A stretch of DNA of 42,634 nt, taken from positions 1-42,634 of the forward strand of contig JANQMD010000033.1 in NCBI GenBank assembly GCA_028280265.1, written 5' to 3'. The notes below the pieces were generated by a model. That model saw only the letters and a list, made by a program, of their open reading frames with translations, made no database searches and was not told the origin of the DNA. The stretch comes from Flavobacteriaceae bacterium (GTDB taxonomy: Bacteria > Bacteroidota > Bacteroidia > Flavobacteriales > Flavobacteriaceae). Position 1 is the stretch's first letter. The number at the start of each line of letters is the position of its first letter. A program made the position numbers and the translations under genes. Of the stretch, positions 24,524 to 32,724 are shown piece after piece.

Positions 24524-25777
24524 ATGAAACAAATTGCTCTTTTTTTACTGTTTGTCGGTTTTATTACGTTTTCTGAAGCTCAGGAAAATTATGAATTCAT
24601 CGATAGTTTGCTCTTAAAAGGAAGGTATAGAGAAGCCTTTACTTTGTTGGATTCTTATGAAGAATCCTTTCGAAAGAACACCACCATAGCCTCTGTTCAT
24701 TATCAGTTGGATAAAACCGAAAAAGCGATTGAATATTACGAGAAAGCTCTGAAGCTAAAAGACGATTATAGGACCAAAGTACAAATTGGGAGAGCGTATC
24801 AAAAAATTAGAAAATTTAGAAAGGCCATTGAAGTCTATGAAGAAATCATACAAGGTGACTCTCAAAACTTACTCATTAAGTATCAATTGGGGAAATTGTA
24901 TATCACAGTAAGAAAAGCAAACAAAGCCATCAAAACATTCGGAGAATTGTATGCGGTAGATAAAACAAATCCCAACTACTCGTATCAGAAAGGGGTGGCC
25001 TATGCCATGAAAAAGAAGAGAGATCCTATGATTAATAGTTTTCTGGAAGCTTATCGTATTGACTCTACCCATTTAAAATCTTTATATCGCTTGGCGACTA
25101 GTTTTTCGAAATTGCATGACATCGATTCTACTTTTTTGTTTCTCAACAAAGGTTTAAAAGTGGCACCTAATCACATGCCTTTAAATCAATTAAAAATAAC
25201 TGAATTGTATAAGCAAGGAAGATATAAAGAAACACTTGTAGTCTTAGAGCACATGGATAGTATTTCTCCTCAGCAACTTTTTACAGTTGATATGTTTGGT
25301 AGAGTACATTACAACCTTGGAAATTATAAAAAGGCAAAAAAGTTTTTTGAAAAATCAAAAGAACTTGATAATGACAATCACAAAACACTGACGTATTTAG
25401 GTCATGTAGAAATGAAATTAGGAAACTTTCGAAAAGCCTATTTCAACTACATGTTTGCGACAAGATTGGGTAGTGAACAGTTAGATGAAGAGTATTATGG
25501 GATGGGAATGGCGAGCTTGAGCAGAGAGGAAATGGTAGAAGCTATGACAATGTTTGAAAAAGCACTGCAGGAGAATGTCTATAATCACAAGGCTTTGTAT
25601 CAATTGGCAAAAACAGCAGACGATTATTACAAGGATAAAAAGAAAGCATATAGGTATTATGATAAGTATCTAACTCAATTTGATCGTAAAGATGCAGGTT
25701 TGACAGCTTATGCACAGCAGAGAATGAAAGAGATTAAAAAAGATTATTTTATTCGAGGTGAGAAATTAGAAGAATGA
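24524..25777 (+). CDS. Tetratricopeptide-repeat protein, exported
   Basis: The 417 residues begin with a signal peptide (MKQIALFLLFVGFITFSEAQ). The rest is a run of about nine to ten TPR-like helix pairs, for example EKAIEYYEKALKLKDDYRTK and RKAIEVYEEIIQGD, later NYKKAKKFFEKSKELDNDN and EAMTMFEKALQENVYNHKAL. TPR arrays are protein-binding scaffolds; the partner is unknown. It follows the BlaI-M56-TonB genes after a 281-base gap holding a repeat element and precedes the lipoprotein gene by 33 bases. It may therefore belong to the same envelope function, though a separate promoter is possible. Confidence 0.85.
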   Translation: MKQIALFLLFVGFITFSEAQENYEFIDSLLLKGRYREAFTLLDSYEESFRKNTTIASVHYQLDKTEKAIEYYEKALKLKDDYRTKVQIGRAYQKIRKFRKAIEVYEEIIQGDSQNLLIKYQLGKLYITVRKANKAIKTFGELYAVDKTNPNYSYQKGVAYAMKKKRDPMINSFLEAYRIDSTHLKSLYRLATSFSKLHDIDSTFLFLNKGLKVAPNHMPLNQLKITELYKQGRYKETLVVLEHMDSISPQQLFTVDMFGRVHYNLGNYKKAKKFFEKSKELDNDNHKTLTYLGHVEMKLGNFRKAYFNYMFATRLGSEQLDEEYYGMGMASLSREEMVEAMTMFEKALQENVYNHKALYQLAKTADDYYKDKKKAYRYYDKYLTQFDRKDAGLTAYAQQRMKEIKKDYFIRGEKLEE

Positions 25778-25810
25778 GAGGAAGAATTTTAGTAAATTCA
25801 CGGTATTATT

Positions 25811-26293
25811 ATGAATCTACTAGTTCGATTTTTTGCTCTCAGTCTTTTAGCATCTAGCTTATTTTCATGCGATGCATTTTCCTTTAAAAAGAAGAAAATA
25901 GAGCAGCAATTAGATACCATTGTCGATCTAAGATATGTAGATACCTATCCTTCTTTTCCTGCTTGCGATTCTATTATTGATAAAAAGAAAAAAGCAAATT
26001 GTTTTGGTAAAACCGTTCATAATGAAATTGCTAAAAACCTAAAGCAACAACAAATCAAGGTAAAGAGAAATGTTAACGAAACCATTGAAGTTGTTATGGT
26101 TGTTTCTTCTAAGGGAGAAAAAAGGTTGAAATCACTAAAGGCAACACAACAATTACAAGCTCAAATTCCTGAATTAAAGAAAATCTTGCAAGAGAGTATT
26201 CAAAAATTGCCTAGGGTTTTACCTGCAACGAAAAGAGGTATACCTGTAACTTCTCAGTATACGCTACCTATAAAAATAAGTTTAGAGAACTAG
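25811..26293 (+). CDS. Lipoprotein with degenerate TonB-C-like domain
   Basis: The 160 residues start with a lipoprotein signal ending LFSC (Cys20), so the mature protein is lipid-anchored. The domain contains PSFPACDSIIDKKKKANCFG and ends with RGIPVTSQYTLPIKISLEN. These align with the FPGC...CFSK and VxYxLPLRI motifs of the two TonB-domain proteins upstream, but with longer spacing and weaker central similarity. It has no membrane-spanning anchor or Pro/Glu linker, so it cannot act as a normal TonB transducer. A decoy, regulator or structural partner is possible. It follows the TPR gene by 33 bases in the same direction. Confidence 0.8.
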   Translation: MNLLVRFFALSLLASSLFSCDAFSFKKKKIEQQLDTIVDLRYVDTYPSFPACDSIIDKKKKANCFGKTVHNEIAKNLKQQQIKVKRNVNETIEVVMVVSSKGEKRLKSLKATQQLQAQIPELKKILQESIQKLPRVLPATKRGIPVTSQYTLPIKISLEN

Positions 26294-26418
26294 TTTAAGG
26301 CTTCTAGATCAGATTTCTCACACTCGCTACCCTCGGTTCGAAATGAACATATTTGACAGGAATTCGATATAATACTTATTGATTTTCAATAAGTTAAGTT
26401 TAATTCAATAAAAAGTAA

Positions 26419-26446
26419 TGTCATTCCTGCCTTCGCAGGAATGACA
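26419..26446. repeat. Short palindromic repeat (copy C)
   Basis: TGTCATTCCTGC-CTTC-GCAGGAATGACA is a perfect 12-bp inverted repeat with a four-base loop, equal to the right arm of the long elements at 24360 and 27512. It lies between the lipoprotein gene and the convergent obg gene and could act as a terminator stem. Confidence 0.8.
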
Positions 26447-26512
26447 AATCTTTAAAACTTTATTTTTTAAGGATGTATTTGCAATGATTTCCTATCTTGA
26501 AATCGCTTTAAA

Positions 26513-27505
26513 TCAATAATTCAACATCCCCCAAAGTTTGTCTTTGAGTTCAGTAAGACCCTGTTGGGCAACTGATGAAATAAACAAATAAGGAATGTCT
26601 TGTGGGATTTCTTTTTCTAATTCTTCTTTTAGCTCATCATCTAACATATCCGATTTAGAGATTGCTAGCAAACGTTGCTTGTCGAGTAACTCGGGATTGT
26701 GCTTTTTTAATTCGTTTAAAAGAATTTCGTATTCCTTAGCAATATCATCACTGTCAGCTGGAATTAAAAATAGCAGTGTAGAATTACGCTCAATATGTCT
26801 TAAGAAACGATGCCCAAGTCCTTTGCCTTCAGAAGCACCTTCAATAATTCCTGGAATGTCAGCCATCACAAAACTTTGGAAGTTTCTGTATTCAACAATT
26901 CCCAAATTGGGTTTTAAAGTTGTAAAGGCGTAGTCTGCGATTTTAGGCTTGGCAGCTGTAATGACTGAAAGTAAGGTAGATTTTCCAGCATTTGGAAATC
27001 CAACCAGTCCAACATCAGCTAAGATTTTTAGCTCTATTTGATACCAGCCCTCTTTTCCTTCGATGCCAGGTTGAGCATAACGAGGTGTTTGGTTGGTAGG
27101 AGATTTGAAGTGCCAATTTCCTCGGCCACCCATTCCTCCTTCTACCAATATTTTTTCCTGTTGGTCTTCGGTGATCTCAAATAAGATTTCTTGTGTCTCA
27201 CCATCACGAATAATGGTGCCTAGAGGAACATCAATATAGACATCTTGTCCATCTTTTCCTGTACTTCTACTTTTACCACCATCACCACCGTGTTCAGCTC
27301 TAAAATGCTTTTTGAACTTCAAATGAAATAACGTCCACATATTTTTGCTACCTCTTACAATTACATGTCCACCACGACCACCATCACCGCCATCGGGCCC
27401 ACCTTTGGTAATGTATTTTTCGCGATGCAAATGCGCAGAGCCTTTTCCTCCTTTTCCAGAAGAAGCATAAATTTTTATGTAGTCAACAAAGTTTCCTTCA
27501 GTCAT
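26513..27505 (-). CDS. obgE: Obg family GTPase
   Basis: The 330-residue protein has the glycine-rich Obg domain (about 1-158, with [12 protein letters not shown]). The GTPase domain has G1 GFPNAGKST (169-177) and G3 with switch region [20 protein letters not shown], then a KSDMLDDEL nucleotide-specificity stretch. The C-terminal OCT domain of some Obg proteins is absent, as is common outside Gram-positives. The protein associates with the 50S ribosome and is involved in assembly and stress response; it is essential in most bacteria. It is the last gene of a probable hpt-adk-obg unit, separated from adk by a MITE-like element. Confidence 0.95.
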   Translation of the reverse strand: MTEGNFVDYIKIYASSGKGGKGSAHLHREKYITKGGPDGGDGGRGGHVIVRGSKNMWTLFHLKFKKHFRAEHGGDGGKSRSTGKDGQDVYIDVPLGTIIRDGETQEILFEITEDQQEKILVEGGMGGRGNWHFKSPTNQTPRYAQPGIEGKEGWYQIELKILADVGLVGFPNAGKSTLLSVITAAKPKIADYAFTTLKPNLGIVEYRNFQSFVMADIPGIIEGASEGKGLGHRFLRHIERNSTLLFLIPADSDDIAKEYEILLNELKKHNPELLDKQRLLAISKSDMLDDELKEELEKEIPQDIPYLFISSVAQQGLTELKDKLWGMLNY

Positions 27506-27511
27506 TTTTTA

Positions 27512-27579
27512 TGCCATTCCTGCGTAGGCAGGAATTTTTTGTTTTGAAATTTGAGATTCCTGCCTACGCAGGAATGACA
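27512..27579. repeat. MITE-like inverted-repeat element, long form (copy B)
   Basis: The left arm TGCCATTCCTGCGTAGGCAG and the right arm CCTGCCTACGCAGGAATGACA are near-perfect inverses, separated by about 20 AT-rich bases. It fills almost the whole gap between obgE and adk, starting seven bases from the obgE start codon. Confidence 0.8.
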
Positions 27580-27594
27580 AACGAGATAAATTCT

Positions 27595-28167
27595 TTACAA
27601 GGTATCAAAAACTTCAGACAAACGAGTAGTAATTTCTTCAATAGAACCCACTCCGTCTACACCATAATAGTTTCCTTTAGCCTCGTAGAAATCTTTTAAG
27701 ATTGCTGTTTTGGTATTGTATTCGTTGAAACGATTTCTGATCTTACTTTCATCGGTGTCATCAGAACGCCCACTTGTTTTTCCTCTCTCTAGAAGACGCT
27801 CTACAAGCATATCTTCGGGAACTTCCAAAGCAATCATTCCATCAATTTTTGCATCTTTCTCAGAAAGAAATGCATCCAATGCTTCTGCTTGCGATTGTGT
27901 TCTTGGGAATCCGTCGAAAATGAATCCATTGGCCTCAGGATTTTTATTTACTTCATCTTTCAGCATATTGATGGTTACTTCATCTGGAACTAAATCTCCT
28001 GCATCGATATATTTCTTTGCTAAAACCCCTAGTTCTGTCTCATTTTTAATGTTGAAACGAAATACAACTCCAGTAGAGATATGAATTAAATTATAACGAT
28101 CTTTTAAAACTTCAGCTTGTGTTCCTTTACCAGCACCTGGAGGACCAAATAATACAATATTTTTCAT
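27595..28167 (-). CDS. adk: Adenylate kinase, short form
   Basis: The 190 residues include the P-loop GPPGAGKGT at 8-16, the AMP-binding region with FRFNIKNETELG (about 37-48) and FDGFPRTQSQAEALD near 84-98. The LID arginines are in RGKTSGRSDDTDESKIRNRF. The long zinc-type LID is absent, as in other short adenylate kinases. The enzyme interconverts ATP + AMP and two ADP in the cytosol. It lies seven bases downstream of hpt on the same strand, a purine-salvage pairing that makes biochemical sense. Confidence 0.95.
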   Translation of the reverse strand: MKNIVLFGPPGAGKGTQAEVLKDRYNLIHISTGVVFRFNIKNETELGVLAKKYIDAGDLVPDEVTINMLKDEVNKNPEANGFIFDGFPRTQSQAEALDAFLSEKDAKIDGMIALEVPEDMLVERLLERGKTSGRSDDTDESKIRNRFNEYNTKTAILKDFYEAKGNYYGVDGVGSIEEITTRLSEVFDTL

Positions 28168-28173
28168 GTGTTG

Positions 28174-28713
28174 TTATGTTGTCAATTGATAGATAGCAGG
28201 AAGATTTCTTCCCAAGCCATTGTAATCTAAACCATATCCGACGATGAATTTGTCTTCGATACTTTTTCCGATATAATCTATGGAAAGTTCTTTTCGATAT
28301 ACGTCTGGTTTAAAAAATAAGGTAGCTATCTTAAGATGTTTGATATGTTTGTTTTTAAAGATATCATAGATTTTATGCAATGTGTTACCAGTATCGATAA
28401 TATCTTCTAGAATGATTACAGTTCTTCCAGTCAAATCCTCATTTACACCAATAAGCTCATTTACATTCTCAGTACTCTCAGTACCTTGATAAGAACTTAG
28501 TTTAACAAAGGAGACTTCGCAATTCCCTTGAAACTTTCGAATAAAGTCGGAGGCAAATAAAAAAGAACCGTTTAAAACCCCAATAAATAGAGGAGTTTCG
28601 TTGGGGTCTAAATCACGTGTTACCTGAAGAACTAGGCGATTTACGATCTCAGAGATTTCCTTTTCTGAGATGTAAGGAGCGAAGGTAAGATCGTGAAGTT
28701 TAATTTGACTCAT
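28174..28713 (-). CDS. hpt: Hypoxanthine phosphoribosyltransferase
   Basis: The 179-residue protein has the PRPP-binding loop VIILEDIIDTGNTL at about 99-112, and GVLNGSFLFASDFIRK at 45-60 for pyrophosphate binding. A late VGYGLDYNGLGRNLP motif (about 158-172) is typical of HPRT. It makes IMP (and often GMP) from the free base and PRPP in the cytosol. It is first in the hpt-adk-obg unit. The -7 box TATCTTTG ends only four bases before the ATG, so the mRNA may start at or next to the start codon. Confidence 0.93.
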   Translation of the reverse strand: MSQIKLHDLTFAPYISEKEISEIVNRLVLQVTRDLDPNETPLFIGVLNGSFLFASDFIRKFQGNCEVSFVKLSSYQGTESTENVNELIGVNEDLTGRTVIILEDIIDTGNTLHKIYDIFKNKHIKHLKIATLFFKPDVYRKELSIDYIGKSIEDKFIVGYGLDYNGLGRNLPAIYQLTT

Positions 28714-28717
28714 TGTG

Positions 28718-28725
28718 CAAAGATA
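28718..28725 (-). promoter_or_regulatory. -7 box of hpt, implying a leaderless transcript
   Basis: The minus strand reads TATCTTTG-CACA-ATG. With the usual 3-6 base spacing from box to start point, transcription would begin within a base or two of the ATG. No clear -33 TTG was found. Confidence 0.45.
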
Positions 28726-28746
28726 AATGACTGTTTATGAAATGAA

Positions 28747-28799
28747 AAACCGTTTTGTATGTGCTGAACTTGTTTCAGTACCTCACTGCAAAACGGTTT
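28747..28799 (-). terminator. Nested hairpin terminator of secDF
   Basis: An outer perfect 11-bp stem (AAACCGTTTTG / CAAAACGGTTT) encloses an inner 8-bp stem (GTGCTGAA / TTCAGTAC, one G-U pair). On the minus strand it ends with GGTTTTTCATTT, giving a short U-tract 24 bases after the secDF stop. Confidence 0.7.
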
Positions 28800-28822
28800 A
28801 CCATTTTAATATATCTTAAGAG

Positions 28823-31786
28823 TTAACTCTTTTTAGATTCTTTTTTCTTTGATGTATCGTACATCACTGGTGTTGCAACAAATAGAGAAGAGTAAGTACC
28901 TACAACAACTCCAATAATCAATGCAAACATAAATCCTTTGATAGAATCCCCACCGAATAAGAAGATCGCTAACATTACCAATAAGGTAGTTAAAGAAGTG
29001 TTGATGGTTCTTCCTAATGTACTACTTAAGGCTTTGTCTACAACTTCTGTGTATTCCCATTTTGTATGGATACCCGCAAACTCACGAATTCTATCGAAGA
29101 TAACCACCGTATCATTCAGTGAGTAACCGACCACGGTTAGAATGGCTGCAATAAAAGATTGTCCAATTTCCATATCAAATGGCATCACTTTGTATAGAAT
29201 TGAGAAGATTCCCAATACAATTAATACATCGTGGAATACGGCGATCACTGCACCCAAACTAAAGGATACTTTTCTAAATCGCAATAAGATGTATAAGAAC
29301 ACTACTAATAAAGATCCAAATACGGCATAGATTGCAGATGTTTTGATATCATCAGCAATGGTAGGTTCTACTTTTCTTGAACTCATAATTCCATTTCCTG
29401 TCTTTTCAAAACCTGGTTTGAAATCTTCATAAGTAGTTCCTTCAGTCAAATAAGATTTTAATCCATTGAATAAAGCAACTTGTACCTCATCATCTACTTC
29501 TTTTCCTGTTTCTTCAATCTTATAGGTAGTAGTAATTTTTAACTGATTGTCTGCTCCATAGGTTTTTACTTCTGGAACACCTCCAAATACACCATTTAAT
29601 GTATTGGCAACTTCGGTTGCATTCATCGCTTGATCAAAACGCACGGTGTACGTACGCCCTCCTTTAAAGTCGACACCTTGTTTTAAGCCAATTGAACTAA
29701 TAGAAACAATACCTCCTATGATAATTGCTCCTGAAATGATGTATGCAATTTTACGCTTGCGTAAAAATTCAATGTTGATATTTTGGAACCATCCTTTTGA
29801 AAGGTTGGTGTTGAAAGTTAAATTCTTTCCTTTACCTGTAGCACCGTCAATTAACAATCGAGTAATAAAAATTGCTGTAAATAAAGAAGTAGCAATACCG
29901 ATCATTAATGTTAAGGCAAATCCTTTAATAGGACCCGTACCAAATACATAAAGGATAACCCCTGTTAATAAACTGGTAATGTTCGCATCAATAATAGCAG
30001 ATAAGGCTCCTTTAATACTAAATCCTTCTTCTACAGATTGCTTTAATCCTTTCTTCTTACCTAACCCTTCTTTGATTCTTTCAAAGATGATTACGTTGGC
30101 ATCCACAGACATACCAATGGTTAAGATGATACCGGCAATACCTGGTAAGGTAAGTACAGCGTTGAATGACGCTAAAATTCCAAAAATGAATAATATGTTT
30201 ACAATCAAAGCAACATCTGCATACAATCCTGCTCTACCATAATAAACGATCATCCAGATCAATACCAAAGCAATCGCTAATAAGAATGAGTTTTGTGACC
30301 TATCAATAGACTCTTGTCCTAAAGAAGGACCTACAACAGCAGATTCAATAATTCTTGCTTGTGCAGGTAATTTTCCTGCTTTTAGTACCGTAGAAATATC
30401 TTGTGCTTCCTCAACAGTCATACTTCCTCCAGAGATGGAAGAAATACTTCCTAATTTCGCCTGAATCACAGGAGCTGAGTACACATAGTTGTCTAGAACA
30501 ATAGCAACATGTTTTCCAATATTCGCCTCTGTTAATTTACTCCACATTCTTGTTCCGTTAGAGTTCATCACCATTCTTACCTCTGGCTTACTTTGCTGAT
30601 CAAACTCTTGACTTGCATCTGCAATGATATCGCCATCCATAGCAGGACGGTCATTTCTGTTTGCTTTAATACCATATAAACTGATGAATTCGGTACCATC
30701 ATCTGTAACAAATGGTTTGTAGTCCCATAAGAATTTCACATAACGGTAATCGTTAGGTAAAAGAGAATAAACTTGTGGCATATATAAAAGTTTATTCACC
30801 TGAGCCGTATCTGTAACTTTCGCTGTTGCGATTACAGAATTTTGACCTTGGCTAGGCTGTAAGTAGGTAAATAAAGACTTACGAGTCGCTTGTTTAATCG
30901 AATCATTCTCTTCAAGAATATTTTCAATATCATTCTTTTTTAAGCTATCTTTTTCTTGCTCAACAACATCATCCTTTAAGATGTCTGCTACTTTTGAATC
31001 GGCAGTAATGAAAAAGCTAATTAATTCGCTTCCAGTGGCAGCTTCCCAAAATTGCAATTCTGCTTTACTAGTGATTAACTTTGTAACACGATCAATATCT
31101 TTAGCTCCTGGCAATTCAATTTGAATTCTTCCAGAAGTTCCAATTCTTTGAATGTTCGGTTGTGTTACACCAAACTTGTCAATTCTACTTCTTAAAACTT
31201 CAAAAGCAGTGTTGATAGAGGTGTTGATTTCTTCCTGTAAAATAGGTTTTACTTCTTCGTTCGTTTTGTTGAAGTCAATCTTATCACGAAGTGCTTTGGT
31301 TCCAAAAATAGTTGGATCACTTAATTTTACATTTCCAGCAGCAATTCTTTCAAATTCGTTAAAGAAAAGATTTAAATAGGTGTCATTGCTGTTCTTTTGA
31401 GCTTCATCTGCAGCTTCTAAAGCTTGATTGAACACTACATTCTTAGAATCGTTGGATAAAGCTTTTAATACTTCCTTTACAGAAACTTGTAAGATTGCAT
31501 TGATTCCACCTTTTAAATCAAGACCTAAGTTCATTTCTTTGTCCTTAATGTCGTTGTAGGTGTACTTTGTAACGAGAAGATCAATCACTTCTTGATTGGC
31601 AACGCTATCTAAAAACTTTCTCTCTAAAGTAGCTTGCTCTCTTACATTGTCTTTGTCACCATTGGTTATCGCATATTCTTTGGCATCATCTTCTACTTTA
31701 TTGGTGAAGTAAGTAAATGACAATTGGTACAAACTTACCAATCCAAAAAGAATCGCAAATAATCTTATTAGTCCTTTATTTTGCAT
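28823..31786 (-). CDS. secDF: Fused protein translocase subunit SecDF
   Basis: The 987-residue fusion has a membrane segment at about 5-25, then the SecD signature LGLDLKGGINAIL (87-99). A large periplasmic domain with RSRIDKFGVTQPNIQRIG follows (about 205-222), then a first block of membrane helices (about 490-640). The SecF half has the signature GVDFKGGRTYTVRF (about 700) and a second helix block to the C-terminus. SecDF uses the proton gradient to help pull exported proteins through SecYEG. The SecD-SecF fusion is normal in Bacteroidota. The gene is monocistronic, with its own promoter and a nested hairpin terminator. Confidence 0.96.
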   Translation of the reverse strand: MQNKGLIRLFAILFGLVSLYQLSFTYFTNKVEDDAKEYAITNGDKDNVREQATLERKFLDSVANQEVIDLLVTKYTYNDIKDKEMNLGLDLKGGINAILQVSVKEVLKALSNDSKNVVFNQALEAADEAQKNSNDTYLNLFFNEFERIAAGNVKLSDPTIFGTKALRDKIDFNKTNEEVKPILQEEINTSINTAFEVLRSRIDKFGVTQPNIQRIGTSGRIQIELPGAKDIDRVTKLITSKAELQFWEAATGSELISFFITADSKVADILKDDVVEQEKDSLKKNDIENILEENDSIKQATRKSLFTYLQPSQGQNSVIATAKVTDTAQVNKLLYMPQVYSLLPNDYRYVKFLWDYKPFVTDDGTEFISLYGIKANRNDRPAMDGDIIADASQEFDQQSKPEVRMVMNSNGTRMWSKLTEANIGKHVAIVLDNYVYSAPVIQAKLGSISSISGGSMTVEEAQDISTVLKAGKLPAQARIIESAVVGPSLGQESIDRSQNSFLLAIALVLIWMIVYYGRAGLYADVALIVNILFIFGILASFNAVLTLPGIAGIILTIGMSVDANVIIFERIKEGLGKKKGLKQSVEEGFSIKGALSAIIDANITSLLTGVILYVFGTGPIKGFALTLMIGIATSLFTAIFITRLLIDGATGKGKNLTFNTNLSKGWFQNINIEFLRKRKIAYIISGAIIIGGIVSISSIGLKQGVDFKGGRTYTVRFDQAMNATEVANTLNGVFGGVPEVKTYGADNQLKITTTYKIEETGKEVDDEVQVALFNGLKSYLTEGTTYEDFKPGFEKTGNGIMSSRKVEPTIADDIKTSAIYAVFGSLLVVFLYILLRFRKVSFSLGAVIAVFHDVLIVLGIFSILYKVMPFDMEIGQSFIAAILTVVGYSLNDTVVIFDRIREFAGIHTKWEYTEVVDKALSSTLGRTINTSLTTLLVMLAIFLFGGDSIKGFMFALIIGVVVGTYSSLFVATPVMYDTSKKKESKKS

Positions 31787-31822
31787 TTTTTATTGTTTTG
31801 TGTCAAATTTTATAAAAACGAG

Positions 31823-31853
31823 CAAATATATGTCATCTCTTAAAACTTGACAA
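31823..31853 (-). promoter_or_regulatory. Promoter of secDF
   Basis: On the minus strand TTG (31853-31851), 20 bases, then TATATTTG (31830-31823) fits the -33/-7 consensus, giving a leader of about 30 bases. Confidence 0.6.
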
Positions 31854-31942
31854 TTATTTTTATTGATTGTTTTTAGCTAATAATGAGGTCGGTACTCATT
31901 CATTTAAAGCTATTTAACAAATGAACAAACATTTGTTGTTTC

Positions 31943-32545
31943 TTAGGTGAAGTAAACAAAAGGCCCAGCTCTCACTTCTGGCTCTTTGTATGAATTGTAA
32001 TCCTTTGTAAACGGATGTTTTTTATATGACTTGTACGCAGTTTGAAAAAGCTGATTTGCTTTTTGCAATTCAAAGCTTTCCGATAAGTCATAATTATGAT
32101 TTGAGGTATATCTATCTGAGTAGTACTTAATTTCAAATACGAATTGATCATTCTGATTTGAAATGTCTGTTTCATTTGTTAGCTCATATACATTTATCTT
32201 GTATGCTAAATGAGTACTGCTGTCCTCTTTTTTCTCTGAATCTTGATTTTCAATTAACTGACTTTCATGGAGAAGCTCTTCCTTGATATTGTCAATAGGA
32301 ACAGTACTGTAGTATGAAATTTTTAGAATGCTACTCTTCGTTTCTTGAATTGTAATATTCGAAGCACCAATTCTTAAGAGCTTTTCTCTAACATCGTCAA
32401 CGGTATTTTTAAGCTCTTTTTGGCCAATTGTAGCATCGACAAATTCAAGAACAATTTCTTGATTGGGTAAAGAAACTCGCTCTTGAAATGTGCCAAAGTA
32501 GGCAAACACCAAAAATAAGGCACCAATGTACCATCTCGTACGCAT
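31943..32545 (-). CDS. Membrane-anchored hypothetical protein upstream of secDF
   Basis: The protein has 200 residues with one N-terminal hydrophobic anchor (about 5-20, WYIGALFLVFAYFGTF) and an extracytoplasmic rest. Residues about 30-95 can be aligned with the small alpha/beta module of SecD: VREKLLRIGASNITIQETKS against LRSRIDKFGVTQPNIQRIGT of the neighbouring SecDF, followed in both by a strand and a 'D-x-I/V-K-x-L' helix. The C-terminal half is polar with many Tyr and Ser. I recognise no family, and the SecD resemblance is by eye. It lies 156 bases upstream of secDF, which has its own promoter. Confidence 0.65.
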   Translation of the reverse strand: MRTRWYIGALFLVFAYFGTFQERVSLPNQEIVLEFVDATIGQKELKNTVDDVREKLLRIGASNITIQETKSSILKISYYSTVPIDNIKEELLHESQLIENQDSEKKEDSSTHLAYKINVYELTNETDISNQNDQFVFEIKYYSDRYTSNHNYDLSESFELQKANQLFQTAYKSYKKHPFTKDYNSYKEPEVRAGPFVYFT

Positions 32546-32549
32546 TCGC

Positions 32550-32557
32550 CAAAGATA
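32550..32557 (-). promoter_or_regulatory. -7 box of the 200-residue protein gene, implying a leaderless transcript
   Basis: The minus strand reads TATCTTTG-GCGA-ATG, the same geometry as at hpt (box, four bases, ATG). No -33 TTG is evident. Confidence 0.4.
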
Positions 32558-32612
32558 TAAAAAAGATCGATGACTCCTCTAAATAGTAGCCTTATTTGAG
32601 TTGCTCATTTTA

Positions 32613-32640
32613 TTGTTGCAAAGAACAGTATATAACTTTG
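32613..32640 (+). promoter_or_regulatory. Promoter of fhs
   Basis: TTG (32613-32615), 17 bases, then TAACTTTG (32633-32640). The start point would be near 32646, giving an approximately 80-base leader to the ATG at 32725. Confidence 0.5.
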
Positions 32641-32724
32641 TATTGAAGTAAGAGCAGCCTGATGAAATTGCGTATATTTACTCGCTTTTTGAAGCATAGA
32701 AAACAAACAACTAAAACGAATTTC

